A stretch of DNA of 64,000 nucleotides, taken from NCBI RefSeq assembly GCF_025143985.1, contig NZ_CP083564.1:1861501-1925500 (forward strand), given 5' to 3'. The stretch's first letter is position 1. Each line of letters opens with the position of its first letter. Positions 35,175 through 44,708 of this stretch are shown here, in pieces. The DNA is from Sulfitobacter sp. W027 (GTDB lineage: Bacteria > Pseudomonadota > Alphaproteobacteria > Rhodobacterales > Rhodobacteraceae). Position numbers and translations under genes: made by a program. The notes beneath the pieces were generated by a model. That model was given only the letters and a program-made list of their open reading frames with translations, was not told the DNA's origin and did not search any database.

Positions 35175-37133
35175 ATGACACTCCGCCTCAACCGCCGTCA
35201 CTTTCTAGCTGGTTCTGCCGGGCTGCTGGCCCTCCATCCCTTCTCCCTGCGCGCGGGAGCAAATCAAGCGCATTTGCGGCTGATGGAGACAACAGACCTG
35301 CACGTGCATGTCTTTCCTTACGACTATTACGCCGACAAAGAAGTCGACACCGTTGGCCTTGCCCGCACCGCCAGCATCGTCAAATCTATCCGCGCAGAGG
35401 CGACAAACACCCTGATGCTCGACAACGGGGATTTCCTGCAAGGTAACCCGATGGGCGATTACATCGCCTATGAGCGCGGCATGAAAGAGGGTGACATGCA
35501 CCCCGTGATCCAAGCGATGAACACGCTAGGCTTTGATGCTTCCACCTTGGGCAATCACGAATTCAACTATGGGCTCGATTTCCTGATGAAATCCCTCGCG
35601 GGTGCGGATTTCCCGGTGGTAAGCGCTAATGTCGTTAAGAAAGTGGGTGCCAAGCCCAGTGACGATGAAACGCTGGTAAAACCCTATGTGCTTCTCGACC
35701 GCAAACTGATCGACGGCGCGGGTGAGCAACATGACATCAAGATCGGCATCATCGGCTTTGTCCCACCGCAGATCATGAACTGGGACCGTCGCCATCTCGA
35801 AGGCAAGGTGCAGGCGCGCGACATCCTTGAGGCCGCCCGCGCCTGGGTGCCGCAGATGAAAGAGGCCGGGGCCGACATCATTATCGCGCTGTCGCACTCC
35901 GGCATTGGGGCGGCCAAAGAAGAAGACATGATGGAGAACGCCTCGGTCCCGCTGGCCGCGGTTGAAGGGATCGACGCGATCATGACCGGCCACAGCCACC
36001 TCGTCTTCCCCTCAGGCACCTATGCCGATTATCCGGGCGTGGACGTGAGCAAAGGCACGATCCACGGCAAGCCCGCCACCATGGGCGGGTTCTGGGGCAG
36101 CCACCTAGGTCTTATCGACCTGATGCTAGAGCGTGACGGCGGCAACTGGCGCATTGCCAGCCACAGCGCCGAGGCCCGCGCCATCTCGCAACGCAACGAG
36201 GACCGTTCGGTCATGGCACTGGTCGAGAGCGATCCTGAAATCCTCGCCTCCGTTCAACAAGAGCATGACGAAACCCTCGCCTATGTGCGGCGCGCCGTGG
36301 GCAAGACCGACGCCAACCTGCACAGCTATTTTGCGCTGGTGGCCGATGACCCTTCGGTGCAGATCGTCTCAAATGCGCAGACGTGGTATATTGAACAAAT
36401 GCTCAAGGGGACCGCGCATGAGGGTCTGCCGATCCTGTCAGCCGCCGCGCCTTTCAAGGCCGGGGGGCGGGGTGGACCGGAGTATTACACCGATGTGCCC
36501 AAAGGCGATGTGGCGATCAAAAATGTCGCCGACCTCTACCTCTATCCGAACACCGCCCGCGCCGTGCGGGTGACTGGGGCACAGGTAAAAGACTGGCTGG
36601 AGCGGTCTGCCGGCATGTTCAACCAAATTACACCCGGACAACAAGACCAACCCCTGCTCAGCGACAGTTTCCCCAGCTACAACTTCGACGTGATTGACGG
36701 GGTGACCTATCAGATCGACCTCAGCCAGCCCTCCAAGTTCGGCCCCAAGGGCGAGGTGATGAACGCGGAAGCCAACCGGATCGTTGACCTAAAGTTCGAC
36801 GGCCAACCCATTAATCCCAAAGCCGAGTTCATCATTGCCACCAACAACTACCGCGCCAGCGGCGGCGGCGAATTCCCCGGCGCTTCGGGTGACACCACCG
36901 TTTTTGAAGGCCCCGACACCAACCGTGATGTGATCGTGCGCTACATCGTTGAAAAAGGCACCATCAGCCCCCGCGCAGACGCCAACTGGCGCTTTTCGCC
37001 GATGGAGGGCACCAGCGTTTTGTTCGAGACGGGGCCGAAAGCCGCCGACTACGTGGATGAGGTGACAGGCGTGGAGATGGAACAGGTGGGCGATACAGAA
37101 GACGGTTTCGCCCAGTTCCGGATTACGTTGTAA
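35175..37133 (+). CDS. cpdB: Periplasmic 2',3'-cyclic-nucleotide 2'-phosphodiesterase/3'-nucleotidase
   Basis: The 652-residue protein has a Tat-type signal (NRRHFLAGSAG) and a calcineurin-like metallophosphatase domain with metal ligands in TTDLHVHVFPYDYYAD, LDNGDFLQGNP, LGNHEFNYG, LSHSG and GHSHLVF. The C-terminal 5'-nucleotidase domain has the substrate loop YRASGGGEFPG. It releases nucleosides and phosphate from nucleotides in the periplasm. AAAGGAACG precedes the ATG at 35175. It is distantly related to SoxB at the other end of the window. Confidence 0.94.
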   Translation: MTLRLNRRHFLAGSAGLLALHPFSLRAGANQAHLRLMETTDLHVHVFPYDYYADKEVDTVGLARTASIVKSIRAEATNTLMLDNGDFLQGNPMGDYIAYERGMKEGDMHPVIQAMNTLGFDASTLGNHEFNYGLDFLMKSLAGADFPVVSANVVKKVGAKPSDDETLVKPYVLLDRKLIDGAGEQHDIKIGIIGFVPPQIMNWDRRHLEGKVQARDILEAARAWVPQMKEAGADIIIALSHSGIGAAKEEDMMENASVPLAAVEGIDAIMTGHSHLVFPSGTYADYPGVDVSKGTIHGKPATMGGFWGSHLGLIDLMLERDGGNWRIASHSAEARAISQRNEDRSVMALVESDPEILASVQQEHDETLAYVRRAVGKTDANLHSYFALVADDPSVQIVSNAQTWYIEQMLKGTAHEGLPILSAAAPFKAGGRGGPEYYTDVPKGDVAIKNVADLYLYPNTARAVRVTGAQVKDWLERSAGMFNQITPGQQDQPLLSDSFPSYNFDVIDGVTYQIDLSQPSKFGPKGEVMNAEANRIVDLKFDGQPINPKAEFIIATNNYRASGGGEFPGASGDTTVFEGPDTNRDVIVRYIVEKGTISPRADANWRFSPMEGTSVLFETGPKAADYVDEVTGVEMEQVGDTEDGFAQFRITL

Positions 37134-37525
37134 GCTGAACGAAGCATTGCCCTGGCGGCGGTTGTCCAAAGCGTGCCGCCTCTCTCCGCCGCCAGTGTCG
37201 TATCGACTCTGCCAAAGAGGGCGCCGCCCTCCCTAGGGGGCGTCCCAACAACAGCAGCCTCCGTTAGCGCCCCATCGCGCGCGAATGTTCCGGTTTGCCG
37301 AGACAATGCCCGGGATGCCCCCCTGGCGGGACATAAGTAATCAGCCAATGACATTCACGCTAAGGTTTGGTGATCCCTTAGGCTCATCCAGTGAGAGCGA
37401 CGAAGGTTGCTAGCGCGCGCGGTGCCCGCTTCCCCACCGCGGGCCGCATTCCAACTGCCGTCCCAAAACGAAACAGGGGCAACGGTTGCCCGTCGCCCCT
37501 ACTTCGCAATTCGATCCGGTAAGAC
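37134..37525. other. 392-base convergent gap between cpdB and tig
   Basis: It holds the tig terminator (37475-37500) but no tRNA, rRNA or gene I can support. Repeated GGCGGCG/CGCCGCC blocks occur near 37153-37195. A minus-strand open frame of 101 codons (37049-37354) overlaps the cpdB end and looks fortuitous. Confidence 0.6.
37475..37500 (-). terminator. Intrinsic terminator of tig
   Basis: On the minus strand AGGGGCGACGG pairs with CCGTTGCCCCT (11 bp, one G-T) around a GCAA tetraloop, followed by GTTTCGTTTT. It starts 25 bases after the tig stop. Confidence 0.82.
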
Positions 37526-38857
37526 TTATTCGTCTTCAAGTTCCTCAACGGCTTTCTGAAGCTCTTCCTTCGAGATCTCTTTCTCGGTCACTTTGGCTTG
37601 CTCAACAACGTGGTCGACAACCTTATCTTCAAAGATCGGCGCGCGCATCTGCTGCTGCATCTGCTGGTTTTGCTGAACGAATTCAAAGAACTGACGCTCT
37701 TGACCCGGGTACTGACGCGCCTGGTTCATGATCGCTTGGGTCATCTCGGCGTCAGTCACCTGAATCTCGGCCTTCTGACCCAACTCAGCCAACAACAGGC
37801 CCAAACGCACACGACGCTCCGCCAGTGTTTTATGCTCATCTGTCGGCTCAACTTCGGGGTGATCGTGGCCCTGAACGTCAGGGTTTTCCTCATGCCACAG
37901 CTGATGCGCGATCTGCTTAGCTTCGGCGTCAACCAGCGACGGCGGCAGGTCAAAGCTCACCTCTTTGTCCAGCGCATCCAAAAGGTTGCGCTTCATCACA
38001 GCGCGCGAGGCACCGGCATATTCAGCTTCCAGACGCTCAGCAATCTGACCTTTCAGCGCTTCGAGATCTTCGGCGCCGAATTTCTTGGCCATCTCGTCGT
38101 TCACTTCAGCGGCGACGGGCTCTTTCACTTCCTTGACCGTGCAAGCGAATGTCGCTTCTTTACCGGCCAGATGCTCAGCCTGATACTCTTCGGGGAAGTT
38201 CACGACGACAGATTTCTCTTCGCCTTCCTTCACACCAACCAGCTGCTCTTCGAAGCCGGGGATGAAGGAGTTGGAACCCAGAACCAGAGGATAGTCTTCT
38301 GCCGCGCCGCCTTCAAATTCTTCACCGTCGACGGAGCCCTTGAAGTCGATCACAACCTGATCGCCGTCCTTGGCTTTGGAGCCTTTCTTGCGCGCTTTGA
38401 AGTCCTGCGCGGTCTCAGCGAGGTTGTTAAGGGCCTCTTCAACGGCGGCGTCATCGGCCTTCACAACCATCTTTTCCAGCTCGATCTTGCTCAGATCGAC
38501 TTCAGGAATTTCCGGCAGCTTTTCGTAAGCCATGGAAACTTCGACGTCATCGCCTTCTTTCCAGTCATCGTTGGTCATTTTGACTTCGGGCTGCATCGCG
38601 GGGCGATCGCCGGATTTTTCAAAATGCTCTGCCATGGCACCGTCGATGCTTTCCTGCATCGCTTCGCCCATGATCCGCTGGCCGAACTGCTTTTTCAGCA
38701 GCGCCATCGGAACCTTGCCCTTGCGGAAGCCCTTCATTTCGACTTCGGGCTGCGCTTCGGCCAGCTTTTCGTTGACCTTGGCTTCCAGTTCGGCGGCGGT
38801 CACGGTGATGTTGTAACCGCGTTTCAGACCTTCGTTCAGCGTCTCGTTGACCTGCAT
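37526..38857 (-). CDS. tig: Trigger factor
   Basis: The 443-residue protein has the ribosome-binding tail signature near residues 43-50 ([19 protein letters not shown]), a central FKBP-type PPIase domain ([20 protein letters not shown]) and a helical C-terminal domain with an acidic end (VEELEDE). It binds nascent chains at the exit tunnel. It is a single-gene unit with its own terminator. Confidence 0.97.
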   Translation of the reverse strand: MQVNETLNEGLKRGYNITVTAAELEAKVNEKLAEAQPEVEMKGFRKGKVPMALLKKQFGQRIMGEAMQESIDGAMAEHFEKSGDRPAMQPEVKMTNDDWKEGDDVEVSMAYEKLPEIPEVDLSKIELEKMVVKADDAAVEEALNNLAETAQDFKARKKGSKAKDGDQVVIDFKGSVDGEEFEGGAAEDYPLVLGSNSFIPGFEEQLVGVKEGEEKSVVVNFPEEYQAEHLAGKEATFACTVKEVKEPVAAEVNDEMAKKFGAEDLEALKGQIAERLEAEYAGASRAVMKRNLLDALDKEVSFDLPPSLVDAEAKQIAHQLWHEENPDVQGHDHPEVEPTDEHKTLAERRVRLGLLLAELGQKAEIQVTDAEMTQAIMNQARQYPGQERQFFEFVQQNQQMQQQMRAPIFEDKVVDHVVEQAKVTEKEISKEELQKAVEELEDE

Positions 38858-39011
38858 GTGTGCTCCATAGGGTAAGGCCGCGCAGCCGGGGCGCGGGCGA
38901 AAATTTGTGTCCTTCTATGGGTGTTGATCCGCCTGCGCAAGGGGGTCCGCGGCCATCGCGCCACATCCGCAGAAATCGGCCCCACCCCCCGTTCAACGCC
39001 TGCCGACAGCC

Positions 39012-39932
39012 TTAGATTAAAAGCACACCGATGTAGCCCGCATAGGCCAAGGCAAAGACCGCGCCCTGCCCGCGCGTCACACGCCCGCCAAACGCGGCGC
39101 AGCCAATCAAAGCCAGCGTGGCCGCGAGCATGACCCAGATGTCGAGCGTGGCAATCTGCGCAGCCACACCGACCGGCTGAATCACCGCCGTAATCCCAAG
39201 CACACCAAGAATGTTAAAGATATTGGAGCCGACCACATTGCCCAGAGCCACATCGCTCTGCCCGCGGCGTGCCGCGATGACCGAGGTTACAAGTTCCGGC
39301 ATGGAGGTGCCCACGGCCACGATGGTCAAGCCAATGACCGCCTCAGAGAGCCCTACGGCCTGCGCCAACGCCACCGCCCCGGTCACCAGAAACCGCGCCG
39401 AAAGGATCGTCAGCACCAGCCCCCCCAAAAGCCAAAGCAGCGACAGCCCCATCGGTGCCTGATCCGGCAGGGGCTCGATGGTCTGCAGGCTGCTGCGATC
39501 ACTCCGGAAGGTGTAAATCAAATACCCCGCGAGCCCGACGATACAGATTAACCCGGCCACACGGTCAACGCGCCCCAAAAGCACCGCCCCCAAACAAAGC
39601 ACGCTCGCCGCCAGCATGACGGATCCATCGCGGGCAAAACTGCCCCGATTAATCGCAAAGGGCGCGATCAGCGCGGCAATGCCTAGAATCAGCAGGATAT
39701 TCGCGATGTTCGACCCGACGACGTTGCCAAGCGCGATGTCCGGCGCACCCAGCATCGCGGCTTGGACCGAAGTCACCAGTTCAGGGGTTGAGGTGCCAAA
39801 GCCCACGATTGTCAAACCGATAACCAGCGGCGACAGCCCAACCCTTTGTGCCAGTGCCACGGCACCGCGCACCAAATACTCCCCACCGAGCACGAGACCC
39901 AGCAAGCCGCCAAGGACAAACAAAATGTTCAC
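39012..39932 (-). CDS. Calcium/sodium antiporter, CaCA family
   Basis: The 306-residue membrane protein has the two inverted alpha repeats of the family: [18 protein letters not shown] with [16 protein letters not shown], and [18 protein letters not shown] with [16 protein letters not shown]. It has about 10 membrane segments and exchanges Ca2+ for Na+ (YrbG-like). It ends 154 bases from tig on the same strand. Confidence 0.95.
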   Translation of the reverse strand: MNILFVLGGLLGLVLGGEYLVRGAVALAQRVGLSPLVIGLTIVGFGTSTPELVTSVQAAMLGAPDIALGNVVGSNIANILLILGIAALIAPFAINRGSFARDGSVMLAASVLCLGAVLLGRVDRVAGLICIVGLAGYLIYTFRSDRSSLQTIEPLPDQAPMGLSLLWLLGGLVLTILSARFLVTGAVALAQAVGLSEAVIGLTIVAVGTSMPELVTSVIAARRGQSDVALGNVVGSNIFNILGVLGITAVIQPVGVAAQIATLDIWVMLAATLALIGCAAFGGRVTRGQGAVFALAYAGYIGVLLI

Positions 39933-39956
39933 GAGAAAATCTCACCGGTCTCACAC

Positions 39957-39992
39957 CATCGGGCGTCGCGGAGACCGCGCAGACGCCCGATG
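39957..39992. other. Inverted repeat between GapR-like and antiporter genes
   Basis: CATCGGGCGTC (39957-39967) matches GACGCCCGATG (39982-39992) as an 11-bp perfect inverted repeat with a 14-base loop that itself holds GCGG/CCGC. There is no T-run. It may be a weak terminator for the GapR-like gene or an RNA stability element. Confidence 0.5.
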
Positions 39993-40058
39993 CAAATGGG
40001 CATGGCCCGGAGGCGTTCAAGGCCGCGGGGAAAATTCAGTTCCGCTGCGGCCCGGCGC

Positions 40059-40343
40059 TCACATGCCCAAAGCTTCTTTGTACATTTCCATTACCGCTTC
40101 TTCTTCGGCGATGTCGTCCTTGTCGCGCTTGCGCAGGGCAATCACTTTACGAAGCACCTTGGTGTCGTAACCGCGCGATTTCGCTTCGGCCATGACCTCT
40201 TTTTGCTGTTCAGCGAGGTCTTTCTTCTCTGCGTCCAAACGCTCGATCCGCTCCACAAACTGGCGCAGCTCATTGGCTGTCACGCGGTAAGTGGCATCGC
40301 CTTGGGATTCGACGACGTCGGGGTTGGTGCTGGTATCGCTCAT
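40059..40343 (-). CDS. DUF2312 family, GapR-like nucleoid-associated protein
   Basis: The 94-residue protein (TANELRQFVERIERLDAEKKDLAEQQKEVMAEAKSRGYD, split by a helical turn, then LRKVIALRKRDKDD) matches DUF2312. The Caulobacter member GapR binds overtwisted AT-rich DNA ahead of polymerases and stimulates gyrase and topoisomerase IV. It is likely a small, abundant chromosome-structuring protein. Confidence 0.92.
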   Translation of the reverse strand: MSDTSTNPDVVESQGDATYRVTANELRQFVERIERLDAEKKDLAEQQKEVMAEAKSRGYDTKVLRKVIALRKRDKDDIAEEEAVMEMYKEALGM

Positions 40344-40451
40344 GGGAAGTCCTCACGGAATGGCTGGCTCTGGCGGGTTTGACTACAGGCTGGATGCCCA
40401 GCCCGCAAGCGGGACTTGCCCCCCTTGGCGGTTTGGCGTAGCTCTGCCGCC

Positions 40452-40691
40452 ATGGAAAGCGCAAACACATCTATTTTCGATCTCATGGTCTGGGGCGGCG
40501 CGGGTCTGTCCCTTCTGGGATTGCTAGGTCTTGGCCTGTGTATCATCAAGGTCAGCCGTGCCAAACGCGCCCAGCTTGGCGATGAGGCGATGCGCGTGGT
40601 GCTGCGCAAAGTGGTGCCGCTAAACATGGGCGCGCTGTTTTTGTCGGTCATCGGGCTGATGCTGGTAATTCTCGGGATTTCTCTGGGCTGA
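40452..40691 (+). CDS. Small membrane protein of unknown function
   Basis: The 79-residue protein has two membrane segments (FDLMVWGGAGLSLLGLLGLGLCI and MGALFLSVIGLMLVILGISLG) separated by a basic loop. I do not recognise a named family, though similar small proteins occur in roseobacters. The ATG at 40452 is preferred over one 36 bases upstream because it puts the first helix near the N-terminus. Confidence 0.7.
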   Translation: MESANTSIFDLMVWGGAGLSLLGLLGLGLCIIKVSRAKRAQLGDEAMRVVLRKVVPLNMGALFLSVIGLMLVILGISLG

Positions 40692-40758
40692 TCGGCGGGC
40701 TGCTGCGGCAGGTTGCAGCGGTGCTGGACAGGGCCGTTGCATCTGCTTAAATCGACCT

Positions 40759-41181
40759 ATGGATATTCGCCAAATCACCCCCCGCTATTTCGTCGCCCCG
40801 CAGATTCAGCCCGGTGACATGGAAAGCCTGCGCGCCCAAGGCATCACCCGCATTCTGTGCAACCGCCCCGATGCGGAAGTGCCGCCCAGCCACCAAGCCG
40901 CCGCCATGCGCGAAGCGGCTGAGGCGGCAGGCATCGCCTTTGCCGAACAGCCCCTGACCCATCAGACCATGACCCCCGATGTCATTGCCAACAACCGCGC
41001 CCTTGGCGTCGATACGAACGATACCGTGCTGGCCTATTGCGCCTCCGGCACCCGTTCGACCATCGCTTGGGCCTTGGGCCAAGCTGGTGAGATGGACAGT
41101 GACGCGATCATCGAAGCGGCGCGTCAGGGGGGCTATGACCTTGAAAACATGCGCCCTATGCTGGGGCAGAGCTACAGCTAA
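40759..41181 (+). CDS. TIGR01244 / DUF442 family phosphatase- or sulfurtransferase-like protein
   Basis: The 140-residue protein begins MDIRQITPRYFVAPQIQPGDM and has the Cys-loop AYCASGTRSTIAWAL, the P-loop of dual-specificity phosphatase/rhodanese-like proteins. The same domain is fused to Blh in rhizobial sulfide metabolism proteins. Given the sox genes elsewhere a sulfur role is possible, but the substrate is unknown. It ends overlapping the kinase gene stop by 4 bases on the opposite strand. Confidence 0.8.
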   Translation: MDIRQITPRYFVAPQIQPGDMESLRAQGITRILCNRPDAEVPPSHQAAAMREAAEAAGIAFAEQPLTHQTMTPDVIANNRALGVDTNDTVLAYCASGTRSTIAWALGQAGEMDSDAIIEAARQGGYDLENMRPMLGQSYS

Positions 41182-43928
41182 GGCTGCGTATCGGCCCCGA
41201 CCACGGGGCCGACCGCTGGGCCGGTGTCTTTTGCAGGCGGTGCCAGAACGCTCTGCGGCAATTGCACCCGGAACGCCGTGCCGGGCACATTCCGCAAAAA
41301 GCTGATCTCGCCGCCTAAGCGACACATGATCTCGCGACAGATTGCAAGGCCAAGCCCCGCGCCATCGCCCTCCCTCGTGATGCGCGAAAATTTCTCGAAA
41401 ATCAGTGCCTCTGATCCTGCGTCGATCCCATGGCCGTTGTCGACAAAATCGATCACCAGCCCCTGCGCCGTGACCTGTGCCGAGATCACCAGTTGCGGGG
41501 TCTCAGCTGCGCAGTATTTGCGGGCGTTGGTGACGAGGTTGATAAAGACCTGCACCAGCCGGTCGAGGTCACTCGTCAAAGTGATATTTTCTGCCTGAGC
41601 ATCGCGCAGCACCACAAGCGGGCGCGTGGCCCCGGCCTGCGCCGTGGTCACCGCCAGATCGAGCAGGTCGCGCAGGTTGCCCTCCCGCTGGTTCAGCGTC
41701 ACCTGCCCGTTCTCCAGCACCGACAGATCCAGCAGATCGTCCAACAGCCGCGTCAGGCGGATCGTCTCGCTGTGGATGATCGTGGCGTAGCGATTCTTAT
41801 CCGCGTCCGTGAGGCCCGGCGCGTCGCGTAGAATTTCCGAAAACGACCGGATCGAGGTCATCGGCGTGCGCAACTCATGGCTAATCTGGCTCAGAAAACT
41901 GTCCTTTTGCAGCGACAATTGCGTGAGCTTCTCATTCGCCGCGCGCAGCTGCGCCGCCGTTTCTGTCAACTCCCGCGATTTGGTTTCAAGCTGGCTGGAA
42001 TACTCCAACATCTGCGCGGATTCGTCGGCCACGGCAAGCAGGTCTTGCACCGAGACCGACGCCCCGCCCACGATCTGTGCCACCATCGCATGTGCCGTGG
42101 CCGCACCGACGGAGGCCGCCAGTTCCCGCTCCAACGCCTGCACAAACCGCGGCGTGGGTTCCGGCAGGCGTTGCCCATGCCCTTGCCGCTCGGCCTCGCG
42201 GGTGAAAAACGCCTGCGCCTCTGTCGCGCCCAAGATCCGCTGCGCCATAATCATCAGGTCTTCGCTGCCCGCGACGGAGGCCGTCCACCCCCGCGCCGGG
42301 CCGGAATGGTCAAAGACATTTACGAATTGCGCCCCCTGAAGCCGCTCCAGCGGCGCAGGGAAGCTGAAAAGCGAGACGACCACGAAAACCAGCGTATTGA
42401 GCGCAAGGCTCCAGACCACCGCATGCACCGTTGGGTCGATCCCTGCGATACCAAAAAGCGCCTCGGGGCGCAGCCAATCGAGCCCCCAAAGCCCTTGCTC
42501 CAAAGTCGCACTCGACAGGGCCACATCCGCGCCGAAACTGGGCAGCAGCATGGTAAATACCCACAGCACAAAGCCCGTCCCCAGCCCACAAAGCGCCCCT
42601 GCCCGCGTGGCCCCGCGCCACAGGACGCCGCCCAGCATCGCCGGCAAAAACTGCGCCACCCCGCCAAAAGAGATCGTGCCAATCGCCGCCAACGCCCCGC
42701 TGCCGCCCGAGGCGCGGTAGTAGAGGTAGCCCAAGCCGACCACGCAAAAGATCGACAGCCGCCGCGCTAGGATCACGATATTGCGCACGTCACCCGACTG
42801 CGTCGCCCCATCGCGCCGAAACGCCAGCCAGATCGGCATGACGATATGGTTGCTGACCATCGTCGAGAGCGCCAGCGTGGCGACGATCACCATCGAGGTG
42901 GCTGACGAAAAACCGCCCAAGAAAGACAGCATCGCCAGCCCGTTCTGCCCCTGGCTAAGCGGCAGGCTCAGCACAAACAGATCGGGGTTCGAGCCTTCGG
43001 GCATCAGATCAAGCCCCACGACCGCGATCGGCACGACGAAAAGGCTCATCAGCATGAGGTACAGCGGAAAGGCCCAACTCGCGATCTGCAATTGCCGCTC
43101 GTCGTCATTCTCGACGACCATCACCTGAAACATGCGCGGCAGGCATAAAAGCGCGGCCCCCGAAAGGACCGTCAACGCGGCCCAGCGGCTGCCCTGGACC
43201 TCCCATTGGCCGATGTCGGACGCATCAATCTTCGCGAGCGTCTCGCTCAGACCTCCGGCAAGCCCCCAGATGACGTAGATACCGACCGCTACCAGCGCCA
43301 GCAGTTTCACCACGGCCTCGACGGCGATGGCGATGACAACGCCGTGGTGCCGCTCGTTCACGTTCAGGTTCCGCGTGCCGAAAAGCACCGTGAACAGCGT
43401 CAGCCCCGCCGCCACCCAAAGGGCAGCCTGCCCGCGATTGATCACATCGTCTCCGGCCTCAGCCAGCGGCGCATTGGGGGCGGCGAAAATCGACAGCGAC
43501 AGAATAACCGATTGTAATTGCAACGCGATATAGGGTGTCACGCCAATCACGGCCATGATCGTCACCACGATCGCTAGCGTGTTCGATTTGCCGTAGCGCG
43601 ACGAAATCAGGTCAGCGATTGAGGTCACGCGGTGGCTCCGCCCGATCCGCACAAGGCGGCGCAGCCCCCACCACCAGCCGATCATCACCAGCGAGGGGCC
43701 AAGGTAGATGGTCACATACTCCAACCCCGAACGCGCGGCATAGCCCACAGCGCCGTAGAAGGTCCAAGCCGTGCAATAGATCGACAGCGACAGCGTGTAG
43801 ACCAATGGGGAGCGTAACAGCCAACCGCCCCGCCCCCTCAGCGCCGCGCGTTCTGCGGCGAAGGCCACGATGAACAGCCCCGCAACATACATCAGGCAGA
43901 CCACGACCAATTGATTGAGCGATACCAT
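41178..43928 (-). CDS. Hybrid transporter-histidine kinase (SSS/SLC5 domain plus kinase)
   Basis: At 916 residues it joins a sodium/solute symporter-like membrane domain (about 1-500, about 12-13 helices, including YTLSLSIYCTAWTFYGAVGY) to a linker, a dimerisation domain and ATPase. The phospho-histidine is H684 in ISHELRTPMTS; the N box is VFINLVTNARKY, and the G boxes are DNGHGID and GAGLGLAICREI. This is the CrbS/PutP-like architecture, which in Vibrio and Pseudomonas senses acetate. Small-gene and receiver genes lie directly upstream. The ligand is unknown. Confidence 0.9.
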   Translation of the reverse strand: MVSLNQLVVVCLMYVAGLFIVAFAAERAALRGRGGWLLRSPLVYTLSLSIYCTAWTFYGAVGYAARSGLEYVTIYLGPSLVMIGWWWGLRRLVRIGRSHRVTSIADLISSRYGKSNTLAIVVTIMAVIGVTPYIALQLQSVILSLSIFAAPNAPLAEAGDDVINRGQAALWVAAGLTLFTVLFGTRNLNVNERHHGVVIAIAVEAVVKLLALVAVGIYVIWGLAGGLSETLAKIDASDIGQWEVQGSRWAALTVLSGAALLCLPRMFQVMVVENDDERQLQIASWAFPLYLMLMSLFVVPIAVVGLDLMPEGSNPDLFVLSLPLSQGQNGLAMLSFLGGFSSATSMVIVATLALSTMVSNHIVMPIWLAFRRDGATQSGDVRNIVILARRLSIFCVVGLGYLYYRASGGSGALAAIGTISFGGVAQFLPAMLGGVLWRGATRAGALCGLGTGFVLWVFTMLLPSFGADVALSSATLEQGLWGLDWLRPEALFGIAGIDPTVHAVVWSLALNTLVFVVVSLFSFPAPLERLQGAQFVNVFDHSGPARGWTASVAGSEDLMIMAQRILGATEAQAFFTREAERQGHGQRLPEPTPRFVQALERELAASVGAATAHAMVAQIVGGASVSVQDLLAVADESAQMLEYSSQLETKSRELTETAAQLRAANEKLTQLSLQKDSFLSQISHELRTPMTSIRSFSEILRDAPGLTDADKNRYATIIHSETIRLTRLLDDLLDLSVLENGQVTLNQREGNLRDLLDLAVTTAQAGATRPLVVLRDAQAENITLTSDLDRLVQVFINLVTNARKYCAAETPQLVISAQVTAQGLVIDFVDNGHGIDAGSEALIFEKFSRITREGDGAGLGLAICREIMCRLGGEISFLRNVPGTAFRVQLPQSVLAPPAKDTGPAVGPVVGADTQP

Positions 43929-44218
43929 CAGCGCGGCCCGTCCGCCTGATCAGCACCCTCGCCCGATGCCACATCCCGCGTCCGCCGCCAAAGTGCCCAT
44001 GTCGCCAAGATCAGCAACGCCCAAACCCCAAAGAGATAGCGTAGCGCCACGCTCATCGCGATTGTCGGCTCAGTGGGTTCAGGGGTGGCGTCAGGCACAG
44101 GCCAGAGCAGCGGCACCATCCACAGCATCAGCCCCAGAAACGGCAGCAGCCGCACCGCATCCATCATGCGCCGCCGACGGTAGCCGCGTTTTTCCAGAAA
44201 GATCGGAGGACGGGGCAT
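43928..44218 (-). CDS. Small membrane protein in the sensor-kinase operon
   Basis: The 96-residue protein has a basic N-terminus (KRGYRRRR) and two membrane segments (LLPFLGLMLWMVPLLWP and YLFGVWALLILATWALW). The family is not recognised. It starts 6 bases after the receiver gene and its stop meets the kinase start, so it belongs to one operon and may help the kinase. Confidence 0.72.
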   Translation of the reverse strand: MPRPPIFLEKRGYRRRRMMDAVRLLPFLGLMLWMVPLLWPVPDATPEPTEPTIAMSVALRYLFGVWALLILATWALWRRTRDVASGEGADQADGPR

Positions 44219-44224
44219 GGCGGG

Positions 44225-44593
44225 TTAACTGGCGATCAGGTCGCGCACCGCGTCCAGCATCTCAGAATTCGAAAACGGCTTGGTCATGAAACGGCTCACC
44301 CCGGCCTTCTCAGCCATGGCGCGATCCCGGCTTTGGCCGCGCGCGGTCAGCATCAAGACCGGCAAGGTCTCCATTGCCGGGTCACTGCGCAGTTCATCAA
44401 GTATCTCAAAACCGCTCTTGCCCGGCAGCATTACATCCAGCATCACCAGATCGGGCGATGCCTTGCGGATCACCTCAACCGCGCCCGATCCATTGGCAAG
44501 CGTCTCCACACGCCAGCCTTCTTGGCCCAACAAAAAGCGGATGGCCTCGGCGATATTCACCTCGTCCTCCACCAGAACTACGAGTTTGCTCAT
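44225..44593 (-). CDS. Single-domain response regulator (receiver only)
   Basis: The 122-residue protein is a complete CheY-like receiver with no output domain. Acidic pocket residues are in LVVLVEDEVN; the phospho-aspartate is D53 in LVMLDVMLPG, and the conserved Lys is K105 in FMTKPFSNSEM. It is the first gene of the three-gene unit ending with the kinase. It may act as a phosphate sink or relay to another protein. Confidence 0.9.
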   Translation of the reverse strand: MSKLVVLVEDEVNIAEAIRFLLGQEGWRVETLANGSGAVEVIRKASPDLVMLDVMLPGKSGFEILDELRSDPAMETLPVLMLTARGQSRDRAMAEKAGVSRFMTKPFSNSEMLDAVRDLIAS

Positions 44594-44708
44594 TGGCGAA
44601 AAGTCTCCCCCCTCGGTGTGCGACTGCCCCGTCTTGTTGCGAGGTCACACGCACCGGGGCGAGCATGCATCGGTTTGGCAGCCCTGTCAAAAACTGCCTG
44701 ATCCCTTG

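Noticed and set aside
37049..37354. 101-codon open frame on the minus strand over the cpdB end
   Set aside because: It overlaps the cpdB coding end in antisense, has no ribosome site, and its composition looks like random reading of GC-rich DNA.
37134..37525. tRNA or rRNA gene in the largest gap
   Set aside because: No TPsiC-arm sequence (GTTCGA-like) or cloverleaf stems could be found on either strand.
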